Source of the DNA: Symbiodinium natans
Lineage: Eukaryota > Sar > Dinophyceae > Suessiales > Symbiodiniaceae
Direction: 5' to 3'
Length of the DNA: 64,000 bases
Assembly (NCBI GenBank): GCA_905221605.1
Contig: CAJNDS010002427.1
Span: 300,001-364,000 of the forward strand
A program made the position numbers and the translations under genes. This document shows positions 35,899 through 45,314 of the stretch, in pieces (within the stretch, counting starts at the first letter, position 1; every line of letters begins with the position of its first letter). Under the pieces are notes generated by a model. It ran no database searches. It was not told the DNA's origin and saw only the letters and a program-made list of their open reading frames with translations.

Positions 35899-36245
35899 GT
35901 TTTTTTTTTGCTTAGCCGTGGCTGTGAGACTTTTCGAGTTCGTTTTTGCTTAGCCGTGGCTGTCTCCCTTGGCCATGGCTAAGCAAAAAAGAAACACCTC
36001 CAACCTTGGCGGGAGCGTCTTTTCTGCTTAGCCGTGGCTGTGAGGCTCCCTTGCAGCCAGGGCTAAGCAAAAAAAACCACCTCCAACCTGGGCGGGAGCG
36101 TTTTTTTTTGCTTAGCCGTGGCTGTGAGGCTTCCTTGCAGCCAGGGCTAAGCAAAAAAAAACACCTCCAACCTTGGCGCGAGCGTATCTTTTTGCTTAGC
36201 CGTGGCTGTGAGGCTCCCTTGCAGCCCAGGGCTAAGCAAAACATA
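35899..36245. repeat. tandem array of hairpin units (about 82-86 bp)
   Basis: Five units. Each full unit has TTTTTGCTTAGCCGTGGCTG, a spacer of about 12 bp, then CAGCCAGGGCTAAGCAAAAA, an inverted repeat with arms of about 20 bp, followed by CACCTCCAACCTTGGCGGGAGCG. Full units lie at about 35944-35991 (variant loop), 36024-36070, 36106-36159 and 36188-36242; the first, at 35902, is partial. Frames on both strands read repeated peptides (LLSRGCEAPLQPGLSKK). Confidence 0.88.
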
Positions 36246-36278
36246 AACGCCTCCAACCGCCGTGGCAGGAGCGTTAAG

Positions 36279-36511
36279 TTTAGGGTTTAGGGTTTAGGGT
36301 TTAGGGTTTAGGGTTTAGGGTTTAGGGTTTAGGGTTTAGGGTTTAGGGTTTAGGGTTTAGGGTTTAGGGTTTAGGGTTTAAGGTTTAAGGTTTGGGGTTG
36401 AGGGTTTAGGGTTTAGGGTTTAGGGTTTAGGGTTTAGGGTTTAGGGTTTAGGGTTTAGGGTTTAGGGTTTAGGGTTAGGGCTTAGGGCTTAGGGCTTAGG
36501 GCTTAGGGTTC
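36279..36511 (+). repeat. long telomere-type array (TTTAGGG)
   Basis: About 33 heptamers, nearly all canonical, with a degenerate middle (TTTAAGG, TTTGGGG, TTGAGGG) and a terminal sub-block of GCTTAGG/TTAGGGC units. Confidence 0.96.
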
Positions 36512-36821
36512 AGCATCTCAAGTCCGAGCTTGTCAAGCAGCTTGTCAAGCGTTGGAAAAAAAAAACCCACCCACCCAAGAAACCCATAACATTGAGAAAA
36601 TACAAAGTTCACTCAATACATTCCCAGTAGTTAATTTTTAACGGACCCAAAACCCGAAGTCTAATCTAAGGCCCACAATAGGTCTTTATGCTCTTAGGGC
36701 CTGAAACCCTACGGTTTAGAAGCCCCTATCGGTCAAAGCTCGGTTTTGGTCAAAAATCCAGAAAACGAGAGGCCACCCAGAACCGTCGATTTCAGTACTA
36801 AAAAATCGCATTTTTAACTGG

Positions 36822-37020
36822 GACCCAGGCCGATCCTGGGGTCCCTCCCCCTCATTTGGGGTGTTTTTGGAGGCAAACTTTCCCTCCCAAGGGGGGGTCG
36901 GAGTTTGAGGTTTAAAATTGAAAAATGGGGACCCGAGCCGATCCTGGGGTCCCCCTCATTGGGGTGCTTTTGGAGGCAAATTTTCCCTCTCAAGGGGGGG
37001 TCGAGTTTGAGGCAAGGGGG
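36822..37020. repeat. about 100-bp tandem duplication
   Basis: Two copies (about 36822-36917 and 36923-37018) share GGGACC, CCGATCCTGGGGTCCC, CTCATT-GGGGTG, TTTTGGAGGCAAA and CAAGGGGGGGTC. The intervening TTTAAAATTGAAAAATG recurs after the second copy. Confidence 0.85.
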
Positions 37021-37200
37021 GGTCTCCGAAGACTATTTTGCGTTTAAAATTGAAAAATGCGACCCCCCCCTTGACCAAAACTAGGAAAAGGCCGCCCCCA
37101 TTCATCAGAATTGAGGGTTAAAAGCCCTGAAACATCCTGAAAAACATTGAAAAACCTAACAACTCTGAACACCTTGAAAAAAACTCGAGGAAAAGGAAAT

Positions 37201-37609
37201 TCACCATTGCCCACTTTTGAGGCCGAAATTCACCGTTGCCCACTTTTGACGCCAGGAAAGTCACCGTTGCCCACTTTTGAGGCCAGGAAAGTCACCGTTG
37301 CCCACTTTTGAGGCCAGGAAAGTCACTGTTGCCCACCTTTGAAGCCAGGAAAGTCACCGTTGCCCACTTTTGAGGCCGGAAAGTCGCCGTTGCCCACTTT
37401 TGAGGCCAGGAAAGTCACCGTTGCCCACTTTTGAGGCCAGGAAAGTCACCGTTGCCCACTTTTGAGGCCAGGAAAGTCACCGTTGCCCACTTTTGAGGCC
37501 AGGAAAGTCACCGTTGCCCCCTTTTGAGGCCAGGAAAGTCACCGTTGCCCATTTTGAGGCACCGTTGCCCACTTTTGAGGCCGAAAATCACCGTTGCCCA
37601 CTTTTGAAT
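37201..37609. repeat. 31-bp minisatellite, about 14 units
   Basis: Unit CACCGTTGCCCACTTTTGAG followed by GCCAGGAAAGT, repeated with small changes and lengths of 23-31 bp at the ends. Units abut with no unique spacers, so this is not a CRISPR array. Confidence 0.95.
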
Positions 37610-37631
37610 TGGGGTTTAATTTCATTATGAT

Positions 37632-37667
37632 ATTAGGGTTTAGGGTTTAGGGTTTAGGGTTTAGGGC
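37632..37667 (+). repeat. telomere-type array (TTTAGGG)
   Basis: Five heptamers. Confidence 0.93.
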
Positions 37668-37959
37668 GTGCTAGACGGGAGCGCGCTTTGGGAGCGCGCG
37701 GTAGTCTGCAGACCTACCCACCCCAAGACCGCCCACTTACAACTCTCAAGGAGTTAAGACCTTTTATTTTTTTACAAAGCAACACGTGAGTCAGCACGGG
37801 GATTTCCACAAGGTGCGTGGACCAAGCGCAAAGCTGCAGCAGACGGAAACGAGGCAGGGCCCGTGAAGACAGCTTGGGTTGGGGCGAAGGGGCTGGGGGA
37901 TGGGCCAGGAACAGAGAAAGGCAGTGAGGCTTGGTTGGCGCGAAGGGGCTCCAGCCAGG

Positions 37960-38235
37960 GCAAGGGCCAGCGCCAACACCAGGGCCAGGGCCAGGGCCAG
38001 GGTCACCAGGGTGAGGGCCACACAAAGGAAAGGGCAGGGCCAGCGCAGGGTCAGGAACCAGGCCCAGACTGCCCAGCAGAGGCAAAGGGCCAGGGCGGAG
38101 GGCCGGGGCCAGGGCCAGGGCCAGGGCCAGGGCCAGGGCCAGACCAGGGCCAGGGCCAGGGTCAGGGCCAGGGCCAGCACAGGGGCAGGGGTGAGGGTCA
38201 GGGCCAGAAGGGCCAGGGTCAGCCAGAGCCAGGGT
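37960..38235. repeat. GGGCCA hexamer satellite
   Basis: Dozens of GGGCCA/GGCCAG hexamers with interruptions. Every open frame through it is a Gly-Gln, Ala-Arg or Leu-Trp repeat. Confidence 0.93.
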
Positions 38236-38520
38236 AGCAACCCCAACAAAACGGCCCCTGGTCCCCTCAGCCCAGCGGACGGACCAGGGGTCTCAAGGGG
38301 CCGTCCCAGGGGGCCCTCCAATGCAGGACCCCACCAGGTGCGCGGACAGCTTGGGGTTTAGGGTAAAATAATATAATACAGTGACAACTGCTGACTCGGC
38401 CTGTGCCTGCCTGGAGGGTAAGCCAGCCTGGAGGCCAGCTCGGTCGCCCGCCTGGGGCTCCCTCGCAGGGTCTCACTGAGCGCTCGACCAGCGCCCGCCT
38501 ACCCCAAAAGACAAGAGAGT

Positions 38521-38612
38521 GTTTAGGGTTTAGGGTTTAGGGTTTAGGGTTTAGGGTTTAGGGTTTAGGGTTTAGGGTTTAGGGTTTAGGGTTTAGGGTT
38601 TAGGGTTTAGGG
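38521..38612 (+). repeat. telomere-type array (TTTAGGG)
   Basis: Thirteen canonical heptamers. Confidence 0.96.
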
Positions 38613-40140
38613 TGTGTCAGGGGAGGGCGCGCGCTCGGGTGTGAAACACCCCGGGCCGCGCGCTAGCGTTGCCCGTCAACCCACCCCGGCCACCCAAACT
38701 ATACTCTATTAGGGTTTAGAGTTTATGGAATTTATTTTCTCGTGCCCTGATGCTTGCTTTGATGTTTTTGAAATTGCGCTGTTAGGGTTGAAGCTGGGGT
38801 TGGGGTCAGGGCCGGTAGAGGCCCTCATTTATTTGAAGGTCAGGGAAACCGTTTGTGCCTGCTCCTGGATTCCCCTTCTTAAGGTCCTCAGGCCGGTGGC
38901 TCCGGGGGCCTTCTGGGGCTTCTTGGGGGCTTTCCTGGCCCTTCCGGGGTAAAATGAAGGGGTGCCCAAAACCATCGATTTCAGTACCAAAAAATTCGCA
39001 GTTTTCATTGCGGGTACGGGCATCCTGGGGACTAGGGGCCTTTTGAAGCCTTTTGGTGGCTCTTGGGGTCTCTCACCCTGTTCGGACCTTCGGCGTGTCA
39101 GGGGCCGTAGAGGCTTTATGCATTTGAAGGTCAGGGAACCTATAAAGAATTATTCGCCAATGCGAAAATCAATCGCTAGGGATTAAGCTGGGGTTCGGGG
39201 TAGCCTCGGCCCTTTTCGGGCCTTCGGCACGTTAGGGCCCGTAGAGGCGCTTATTTGCTTGAAGGGCTTCGGTTTTGCGGTGTTAGAGTTTAAGCTGGGG
39301 TTCGGGGTACTCAGCCCTTTTCGGGCCTTCGGCACGTCAGGGCCCGTAGAGGCCCTTGCTGATTTGGAGGCTTCCTGGGCTTTCCTGGTCCTTTTCGGGT
39401 GAAATGCAGGGGTGCCCAAAACCATCGAGTTCAGTACTAAAAAATAACATTTTTCATTGCGGGCAGGGGTGCCTACAACCATCTTCTTCAAAAATCATTG
39501 CGGGCACGGACAATCTTGCGGTCCCCCTTCTTTTAGGGGGCCTTTTTGGTGGCTCTTGGCGCCTCTTGGGGGCTTCCTGTAAAAAAAAACATTCTTCATT
39601 GGATGGCCCTCTTGGCGCGGGGCCAAAGGCGCGGGGGCCTTCCTCTAGGAACCCGGGCCCTTCCAGGCCTTTGACCCTGGAATTCCAAGGTTTGGTCTCA
39701 AGAAAGCCCTTGTTGGTCCGCCCAAGGGGTTGGCCCGAAGGGCCCTTGGCCGGGAGGGCCCTTCTTGGGCCGCCTTGGCCTAGGGGGGCCCAGGAAACCC
39801 TTGGCCCAGGTCAGGGGGTTTTGGACAGGGGCCATTGGCTTGGCGGCCCTTGGCGTGGGAGCCTTGCGTCGGGGGCTCTACGCTTTGGGTGGCCGTTGGT
39901 TGGCGCCCTTGGCTCGGGGCGTCCTGCCTCCCAAAATCACAAAATTGAGCAAGCAGCCTGCCTGGACCCCTGGCCAGCCTCCTCATCCAGGCGGCCGCCG
40001 GGGGGGCCCGGCAAACCCTGAACCCAAAACCCTGAAACGACCTTAACCCTCACCTTGTCCGTTTCTCTTTTCGCTTGCGGGCTGTAAGGCCCTCGGCCGA
40101 GCGTTCGGGGTCTGTCGCTCGACGGAAGCGACCCCTCACT
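38613..40140. repeat. degenerate about 107-bp repeat and G/C-rich block
   Basis: The segment AGCTGGGGTTCGGGGT...TTTTCGGGCCTTCGGCACGT, then AGGGCCCGTAGAGGC, recurs near 39186 and 39293, with diverged relatives near 38786 and 39070. 39600-40020 is built from GGCCCTTGGC-like words. The plus frame 39356-40021 has no domain and is not called. Confidence 0.6.
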
Positions 40141-40142
40141 TA

Positions 40143-40340
40143 GTTTAGGGTTTAGGGTTTAGGGTTTAGGGTTTAGGGTTTAGGGTTTAGGGTTTAGGGT
40201 TTAGGGTTTAGGATTTAGGATTTAGGTTGTAGGGTTTAGGGTTTAGGGTTTAGGGTTTAGGGTTTAGGGTTTCGGGTTTGGGGTTTCGGGTTTAGGGTTT
40301 AATGTTTAGGGTTTAGGGTAGTTTAGGGTTTAGGGTTTAG
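40143..40340 (+). repeat. telomere-type array (TTTAGGG)
   Basis: About 27 heptamers with GATTTAG, TTTCGGG and TTTGGGG variants. Confidence 0.95.
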
Positions 40341-40411
40341 TGGCGCCCAGGCGGCCAGGTGTCCAGAGCACCAACGGACAAGCCTGTCTGGAACCCACAC
40401 TGAGGTTTGGC

Positions 40412-40672
40412 GTTTAGGGGTTTAGGGGTTTAGGGGTTTAGGGGGTTTAGGGGGTTTAGGGGGTTTAGGGGGTTTAGGGGGTTTAGGGGGTTTAGGGGGT
40501 TTAGGGGGTTTAGGGGGGTTAGGGGGGGGGTTTAGGGGGTTTAGGGGGTTTAGGGGGTTTAGGGGGTTGGGGGTTTTAGGGGGTAGGGGGTTAGGGGGTT
40601 TAGGGGGTTTTAGGGGGTTTTGGGGGGTTTAGGGGGTTTAGGGGGTTTAGGGGGGGGTTAGGGGGTTTAGGG
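40412..40672 (+). repeat. TTTAGGGG / TTTAGGGGG variant array
   Basis: Three TTTAGGGG units, then about 25 units of TTTAGGGGG (9 bp) with G-run length changes up to G9. Confidence 0.95.
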
Positions 40673-40867
40673 TGCTTCCGGGAACCAGGCCGTCGATTTA
40701 GTGGTTAGGTTTTTTAAGCTTTATAGGGTCTAGGGCACCCGCACGCGGATTTCAAAAAAAAACTCTAAACCCTTACTTAAACACTCACCCTACTCCCCCC
40801 CCCCCATTTGTGAAGTTATTCTATAAAACCTTTGAAGCAAACTTGGACCACGCGGACCACGGGACCA

Positions 40868-41058
40868 CCCCGCCAGCGGCCGTCCGACCGTCGCACCGTC
40901 TAAGCGTCTGACCGTCCGACCGCCAGACCGTCCGACCGTCCGACCGACCGTCTAACCGTCCGAGCGTCTGACCGTCCGACCGTCTGACCGTCTAACCGTC
41001 CGACCGTCTGACCGTCCGACCGTCCGACCGTCTGACCGTCCGACCGTCTGGCCGTTTT
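40868..41058. repeat. CCGTCCGA / CCGTCTGA octamer satellite
   Basis: About 22 octamers alternating ACCGTCCG and ACCGTCTG with occasional CTAACCGT. Confidence 0.94.
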
Positions 41059-41082
41059 TTTCACTTGTACACATGAGAGGCA

Positions 41083-41132
41083 TTAGCCGTGGCTGTGGAA
41101 ACCCTTGCAGCCAGGACTAAGCAAAAAAAAGA
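41083..41132. repeat. solo copy of the hairpin unit
   Basis: ATTAGCCGTGGCTG...TTGCAGCCAGGACTAAGCAAAA, the same inverted repeat as the array at 35899-36245, here as a single unit about 5 kb away. Confidence 0.8.
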
Positions 41133-41325
41133 CGGGGCCCGACTTTGCCCGGGAAGCAATTCGCACAAAATTCCTTCTCTCGCAGAGCAAAATTTCGCAC
41201 AACGAAGTCGAATCTCAACAGTCTGTGGGCCTCAGATTGGCTTGCACTTGGTTGGTGGGCAATAGCACGTGCCATGATTACCATACTTGCAGCCCAACTT
41301 ATAAGCACCCATCATCCTCCGAGTA

Positions 41326-41514
41326 GTGAAGGATCCCATACTGAAGGGGCCCAGATCTGCGGGTCTCTCTGTGAAAGTTCAGCCCGGCGACCAACTCATT
41401 CACGAAACGCTACTTTCTGCTTTCACGCCGCAGCCATTCAAGGAGAGGTTCTCACAAGTCCGCACCGAAATTCAGAACAGCATGGACGATTGCAACGACG
41501 ATGACAAGTTATGA
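41326..41514 (+). CDS. possible terminal exon, unknown protein
   Basis: The plus frame reads KDPILKGPRSAGLSVKVQPG and ends ...EIQNSMDDCNDDDKL before a TGA. It is preceded by CCGAGTAG, a possible 3' splice site. Composition is protein-like with an acidic C-terminus, but there is no recognisable family and no upstream exon is identified. Confidence 0.28.
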   Translation: MKDPILKGPRSAGLSVKVQPGDQLIHETLLSAFTPQPFKERFSQVRTEIQNSMDDCNDDDKL

Positions 41515-41584
41515 CGGAATCTCAATCTCTGAATTTCCAGAGTTATGACCCAGAGCTTCCAAAACTTCTTAATTAAGGAAATGA

Positions 41585-41595
41585 CCTTTAAATCA

Positions 41596-41600
<5 letters not shown>
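41585..41600. repeat. target-site duplication, 3' side of the LINE
   Basis: CCTTTAAATCAGGCAT here matches CCTTTTAAATCAGGCAT at 58939-58955: a 14-bp perfect core, with one extra T in the longer version. Confidence 0.85.

Positions 41601-41649
<49 letters not shown>
41601..41649. repeat. (CT)n microsatellite = (GA)n tail of the LINE
   Basis: Uninterrupted CT on the plus strand, lying between the LINE 3' UTR and the target-site duplication, as expected of a simple-repeat LINE tail. Confidence 0.9.
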
Positions 41650-41650
<1 letters not shown>

Positions 41651-41706
41651 ACAGCGCTGAGCAAGTCAAAGGTCTGACTACTCGTCCGCAGCCCTTTCAG
41701 CTGGGG

Positions 41707-42003
41707 TTAGCGTAAAAACTCTATGTGACGCCATTCCCTACGACTTTGTGCAATGGGGTGCAGGTTTCGCCAAAGATCCGTATTGCCGAAGAGTGGTGAG
41801 TGTGCTTGCGCGATATCCGACGCGGTGAGGTGCTGGTAAAGGGGGTCATTAATGTGATACGGTTTAGGGACGGGATTTGGAGATTGTCTAGCTTGGTAAC
41901 GCTGGTACGCTTGTGTCATGGTGATTTCTGGCCAATGTAATCTAGGGTGCCCTACTCTGCGTCTATGTAATCTGCGATAGGCATGGGCTGATTGGAAAAC
42001 GCT
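41707..42003 (-). CDS. LINE C-terminal segment (detached)
   Basis: From codon AGC at 42003 the minus frame reads SVFQSAHAYRRLHRRRVGHP, then RLHWPEITMTQAY, and ends EWRHIEFLR before a stop at 41707. This is the usual post-RT C-terminal region of such LINEs. The RT frame at 50904 ends in ADTIEH, so the two halves join codon to codon. The ORF continues upstream into repeat B2 of the inserted element; that part is not LINE sequence. Confidence 0.82.
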   Translation of the reverse strand, partial: SVFQSAHAYRRLHRRRVGHPRLHWPEITMTQAYQRYQARQSPNPVPKPYHINDPLYQHLTASDIAQAHSPLFGNTDLWRNLHPIAQSRREWRHIEFLR

Positions 42004-42006
42004 CTG

Positions 42007-42239
42007 TTGTCCCAAAGTTTGAACCAGAAGGCCAAGGGGTCTTGGGTTCATAAGGAAAGGCATGGCATGACATAACCCTTGCAACAAGTGTAACATGCGC
42101 ACTCCGAAACGGACGTCACTTTTTCCAAGGCGTGTGTTGGGTCCCACCGATGCAGCATGCAGCCTACAGGCCTTGCACAAGAAGGTGTGCCTGGTGGCAC
42201 ATACAGCCAGCCACGGGCGTGGCATACTCCAGGCGTCCC
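42007..42239 (-). repeat. split repeat B2
   Basis: 233 bp, identical by eye to 42544-42776. The outer edge meets the LINE after a 3-nt CTG (plus strand). Confidence 0.93.
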
Positions 42240-42333
42240 AAGCCACAGGTGTGGCACAGTCAGGCATCCTTCCACTGCTCAAGTGTTACAGACCGGCACT
42301 TGCACCTTGTGCTCTCAGGGCGGAGAGGGTGGG

Positions 42334-42543
42334 TAACAAAATTTTTTATGCTTGCGCCACAAAGGCAACGAGGCCTGACATTTCACAAGTCAATGCATGC
42401 TGCAAAAACCATCTTGTGTGCATCTGAAGAATCCGAAGCGAGAAGCAACTTTCAAAGGACTTTTCAAAGCACAAGTTTTTCCCCCATCCCAGCCCGCCCT
42501 AGTTCAAACAGAGGGACAATCCCGTTGGGGGAACCCAAGTGGT
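42334..42543 (-). repeat. split repeat A2
   Basis: 210 bp, identical by eye to 50694-50903. It directly abuts B1 at 42543/42544. Confidence 0.95.
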
Positions 42544-42776
42544 TTGTCCCAAAGTTTGAACCAGAAGGCCAAGGGGTCTTGGGTTCATAAGGAAAGGCAT
42601 GGCATGACATAACCCTTGCAACAAGTGTAACATGCGCACTCCGAAACGGACGTCACTTTTTCCAAGGCGTGTGTTGGGTCCCACCGATGCAGCATGCAGC
42701 CTACAGGCCTTGCACAAGAAGGTGTGCCTGGTGGCACATACAGCCAGCCACGGGCGTGGCATACTCCAGGCGTCCC
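42544..42776 (-). repeat. split repeat B1
   Basis: 233 bp. Its junction with A2 (AAGTGGT|TTGTCCC) is what would form when the element ends are joined in a circle. Confidence 0.95.
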
Positions 42777-42818
42777 CCCTTTAGCAGAGCATGCCGCGCC
42801 AGTGAGCCCAACCCAAAC

Positions 42819-45314
42819 CTACCATTCCGTTTTGTCAAGCAACTTCTGCCTCTTAGTGGCCTTAGGCTCAATTTTCTTAGCAGCTGACATGGCTGCTCGT
42901 TCATCCCTGAAGGATTCGTAGTGCTCATGCAACTCGTGAAACAATCCCATTGGCAAATCTTTCAACGCAACTGTCACCCTTTTTGAAGGAACAAAGTTTT
43001 CCGTTTTCAAGTTAGTCAAATCGTCGGCATCCTGATTTTCTTCCCGTGGCCTCCAGGCAAGCTTGCAAACCTTATTAGCCTCACGAAGGGCAACCGACAA
43101 CTGCATGTGGATCCCTTGCACGGGCCACTTGTTAGATAAACCCTTTGCAGCGATGGCCGGGGTGGCTTTGTTGTCAGTTCCACCGCACACCTGCATCTTC
43201 AAGGAGTCCCGCCCGGCAGATTTCTTCAAATGCCCGAATGCATGAAGCCCGACATATGAGCCGAGCAGCTCCGCGGCAGTGGAGGCCCACTCGGACGACC
43301 CATCAGGTTTGAAGAGTGCTGGCAAGTCATTAGGGAAAACCTCCAAAGCAAACCACGGTGCTTGCCTAGTATCAACCCCATGATCTAAGGACCAGCCCCC
43401 CAACACAATGCGCCCCCTTTCGCACTTAGCATCCGTCCGAAATGCCTGCCTCTGTTGCGCTGGCCAGGTCATGTGCACAGAATCAAGTCGAGCTCCTGAT
43501 GAAAATTGGTGGCGGAAAAATCGAAGGACTAGCATCACCAGCTCGGGTAGGCGCGCCACTGTGCTGCGGCTGAGCACCCCGTTCCAAGCAAACAATGGTG
43601 CCAAGAAAGGTTTCAACCAAGTGATCATGCGTGTCACAAAGTTGAGACGTCCGGTGAACTCCACCAGCCGCCTGCCAGACACCATCCACCCGTCGGCTTC
43701 CACTCGATCGATCCATTCAATGATCCAGGATGCCCGCTTCTCCGAAATGCCAGCTGCCCACGTGAAGTAGCTGAGGTGATATCCAATGTAGTCCACTTCC
43801 ACTCCCCCTTTGAACTTGTGAAAAGAGAAAGGAGTCCCCATCACTTCAAGGGCCAAGAAAAGCAGCCATAGGGTATCGTACTTATCGCAGCCAAACACCA
43901 CGACGTGGAGATCATCCACGTAGATCAACATGTAGAATTGGTCCAAGGAAAGGACCCGGAAAGTCCACCGTCCAACGGCTCCGAAAAGGCGCGACCAGTA
44001 GTATGCGGCAGAGCTGACCCCAAACGTTCCAACGCAATTTAGCCAAAGCACGCGCGATTGCGAGGATGCCTTGCACGACAAGCGTGGCCAATCGGCCTCC
44101 CGCACCTTTACGCGTCGGTGCGCCTGGCTGATGTCGGCGCATAGGGAAAAAGGAGCCTCCTTGCTCTCCTTGACGCGTGCTGCCACCTCTTGAAGGTCTT
44201 CTGGTCCAGGAACCTGCAGTTTGTCTGTGATCACGATCCGGTTGTTTAGGTTGATGCCATGGGTGCCGTCATGTAGCGGCTGCACATCACCATTAGCTTT
44301 GGTCACTGCTCCCATCGCAGCGATCAGCACAGCGTCCTCTCCATATTTCTTCTTAGCCTCAGCTTCCGTGGTGCAGATCATCAGGCCTTCCCGTTCGTCT
44401 TGACGAAACTTCTCTTCCAACTGCTCAGCATTTAGTTCGGCTGACCGGTAGTTCACCATGGAGGGATCAAACTCGGTCTCGTCAAGCTTCCGGAAGTGCG
44501 TCCTCTTCGGGAACACCTGAGGAGCCCTGCCGATGGGCTTATCCCAACCAAGGGGCACCCCTTCTGCAAACGAGTCCTTCCCTTGGTCCAGGATTGCATA
44601 GTCAGGATCCCCAAACACCCGGAGCGACTGGGAAAGCATGTGCAACATGAAAGGTTGTCCTTGGGGAATCTGCATTGCCTGCTCAGGGTCTGGCAACAAA
44701 GCAGCAATCCGTTCCCTGACCTTAGCGATGGTGCTGCGTGAAAATGGTGAGCTCTCCATCCTCCCCGTGGCAAGCATGAAGGCAGCTTTCTTCCTGTCGG
44801 GGATGGCCTCCCGCAGCGCACTGACAAGAATCCTGCGTATGCTAAGTGAATGGCTGTGCTCGATGTCGGAAGCCAATGCCCCACGTGACTTCGGTCGCCA
44901 CCTCCCCGGGGAGCACAAGCCAAATCCATCCACAAGTTCACGCCGGACCTGTGTGTGCCGACAACGCAAGGCCGGCCCACTGCAACGGGATGTGCGTGGG
45001 TCAAACTCTTGGGGGTCACCAACGTCCTCGCCATCGGGTTGGTCGGAAAGGGGAGCCTCAAATGCCAGCAGGATGGTCCCTCCTGTTGGGGTGCTATGCG
45101 GGGCCTTTAGAAGGGTTCCTCCTGTAGGGGTGCAAACCGAAGGGTCCCTAGACGAGGAAGCCAAACCAGGTGCCCAGGATGGTCCCTCCTGAAGGGGTGC
45201 CAAGGACGGGGCCCGGGGCCTCCAGGATGGTCCCTCCTGAAGGGGTGCTAGAGCCAGGATCAGGTGCCTCCAGGATGGTCCCTCCTGAAGGGGTGTTAGT
45301 AGCGTGGAGTTCAT
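42819..45314 (-). CDS. YR-retrotransposon reverse transcriptase-RNase H
   Basis: 831 codons. Residues 1-85 lie in the repeat linker: 1-50 are the out-of-frame reading of the TPSGGTILEAP repeats, whereas residues 62-85 read TPTGGTLLKAP and TPTGGTILLAF in the linker's proper sense. The true reading therefore probably enters from the upstream ORF by a +1 shift near 45150-45175. RT core: ADISQAHRRVKV (393-404), then YVDD at 465-468. An RNase H domain follows with the acidic series FRTDAKC, STAAELL, GGTDNKA and ENQDADDL. The C-terminus is Lys-rich (KKIEPKATKRQKLLDKTEW). DIRS-like rather than LTR-type: no integrase, and a YR ORF in the same element. Confidence 0.88.
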   Translation of the reverse strand: MNSTLLTPLQEGPSWRHLILALAPLQEGPSWRPRAPSLAPLQEGPSWAPGLASSSRDPSVCTPTGGTLLKAPHSTPTGGTILLAFEAPLSDQPDGEDVGDPQEFDPRTSRCSGPALRCRHTQVRRELVDGFGLCSPGRWRPKSRGALASDIEHSHSLSIRRILVSALREAIPDRKKAAFMLATGRMESSPFSRSTIAKVRERIAALLPDPEQAMQIPQGQPFMLHMLSQSLRVFGDPDYAILDQGKDSFAEGVPLGWDKPIGRAPQVFPKRTHFRKLDETEFDPSMVNYRSAELNAEQLEEKFRQDEREGLMICTTEAEAKKKYGEDAVLIAAMGAVTKANGDVQPLHDGTHGINLNNRIVITDKLQVPGPEDLQEVAARVKESKEAPFSLCADISQAHRRVKVREADWPRLSCKASSQSRVLWLNCVGTFGVSSAAYYWSRLFGAVGRWTFRVLSLDQFYMLIYVDDLHVVVFGCDKYDTLWLLFLALEVMGTPFSFHKFKGGVEVDYIGYHLSYFTWAAGISEKRASWIIEWIDRVEADGWMVSGRRLVEFTGRLNFVTRMITWLKPFLAPLFAWNGVLSRSTVARLPELVMLVLRFFRHQFSSGARLDSVHMTWPAQQRQAFRTDAKCERGRIVLGGWSLDHGVDTRQAPWFALEVFPNDLPALFKPDGSSEWASTAAELLGSYVGLHAFGHLKKSAGRDSLKMQVCGGTDNKATPAIAAKGLSNKWPVQGIHMQLSVALREANKVCKLAWRPREENQDADDLTNLKTENFVPSKRVTVALKDLPMGLFHELHEHYESFRDERAAMSAAKKIEPKATKRQKLLDKTEW
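45040..45310. repeat. in-frame minisatellite encoding TPxGGTI linker
   Basis: Repeats with the plus-strand core GGTCCCTCCTGAAGGGGTG (48-bp period in the 45172-45300 part) or CCTCCTGTAGGGGTG. In the dioxygenase frame they read TPSGGTILEAP three times; beyond the end of that ORF they read TPTGGT twice in the RT frame. Confidence 0.88.

Noticed and set aside
37201-37609. CRISPR-like regular repeats
   Set aside because: Units of 31 bp abut without unique spacers, in a eukaryotic genome; minisatellite.
37791-38361. Frames of 124-176 codons over the GGGCCA satellite
   Set aside because: Open on both strands and in several frames because the unit contains no stop.
39356-40021. 221-codon plus frame
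   Set aside because: G/C-rich word repeats, no domain, overlapped by other open frames.
42048-42762. Cys-rich frames in repeats B1/B2 as separate genes
   Set aside because: They are the split repeats of the YR element; one frame is merely fused to the LINE C-terminal codons at 42003.
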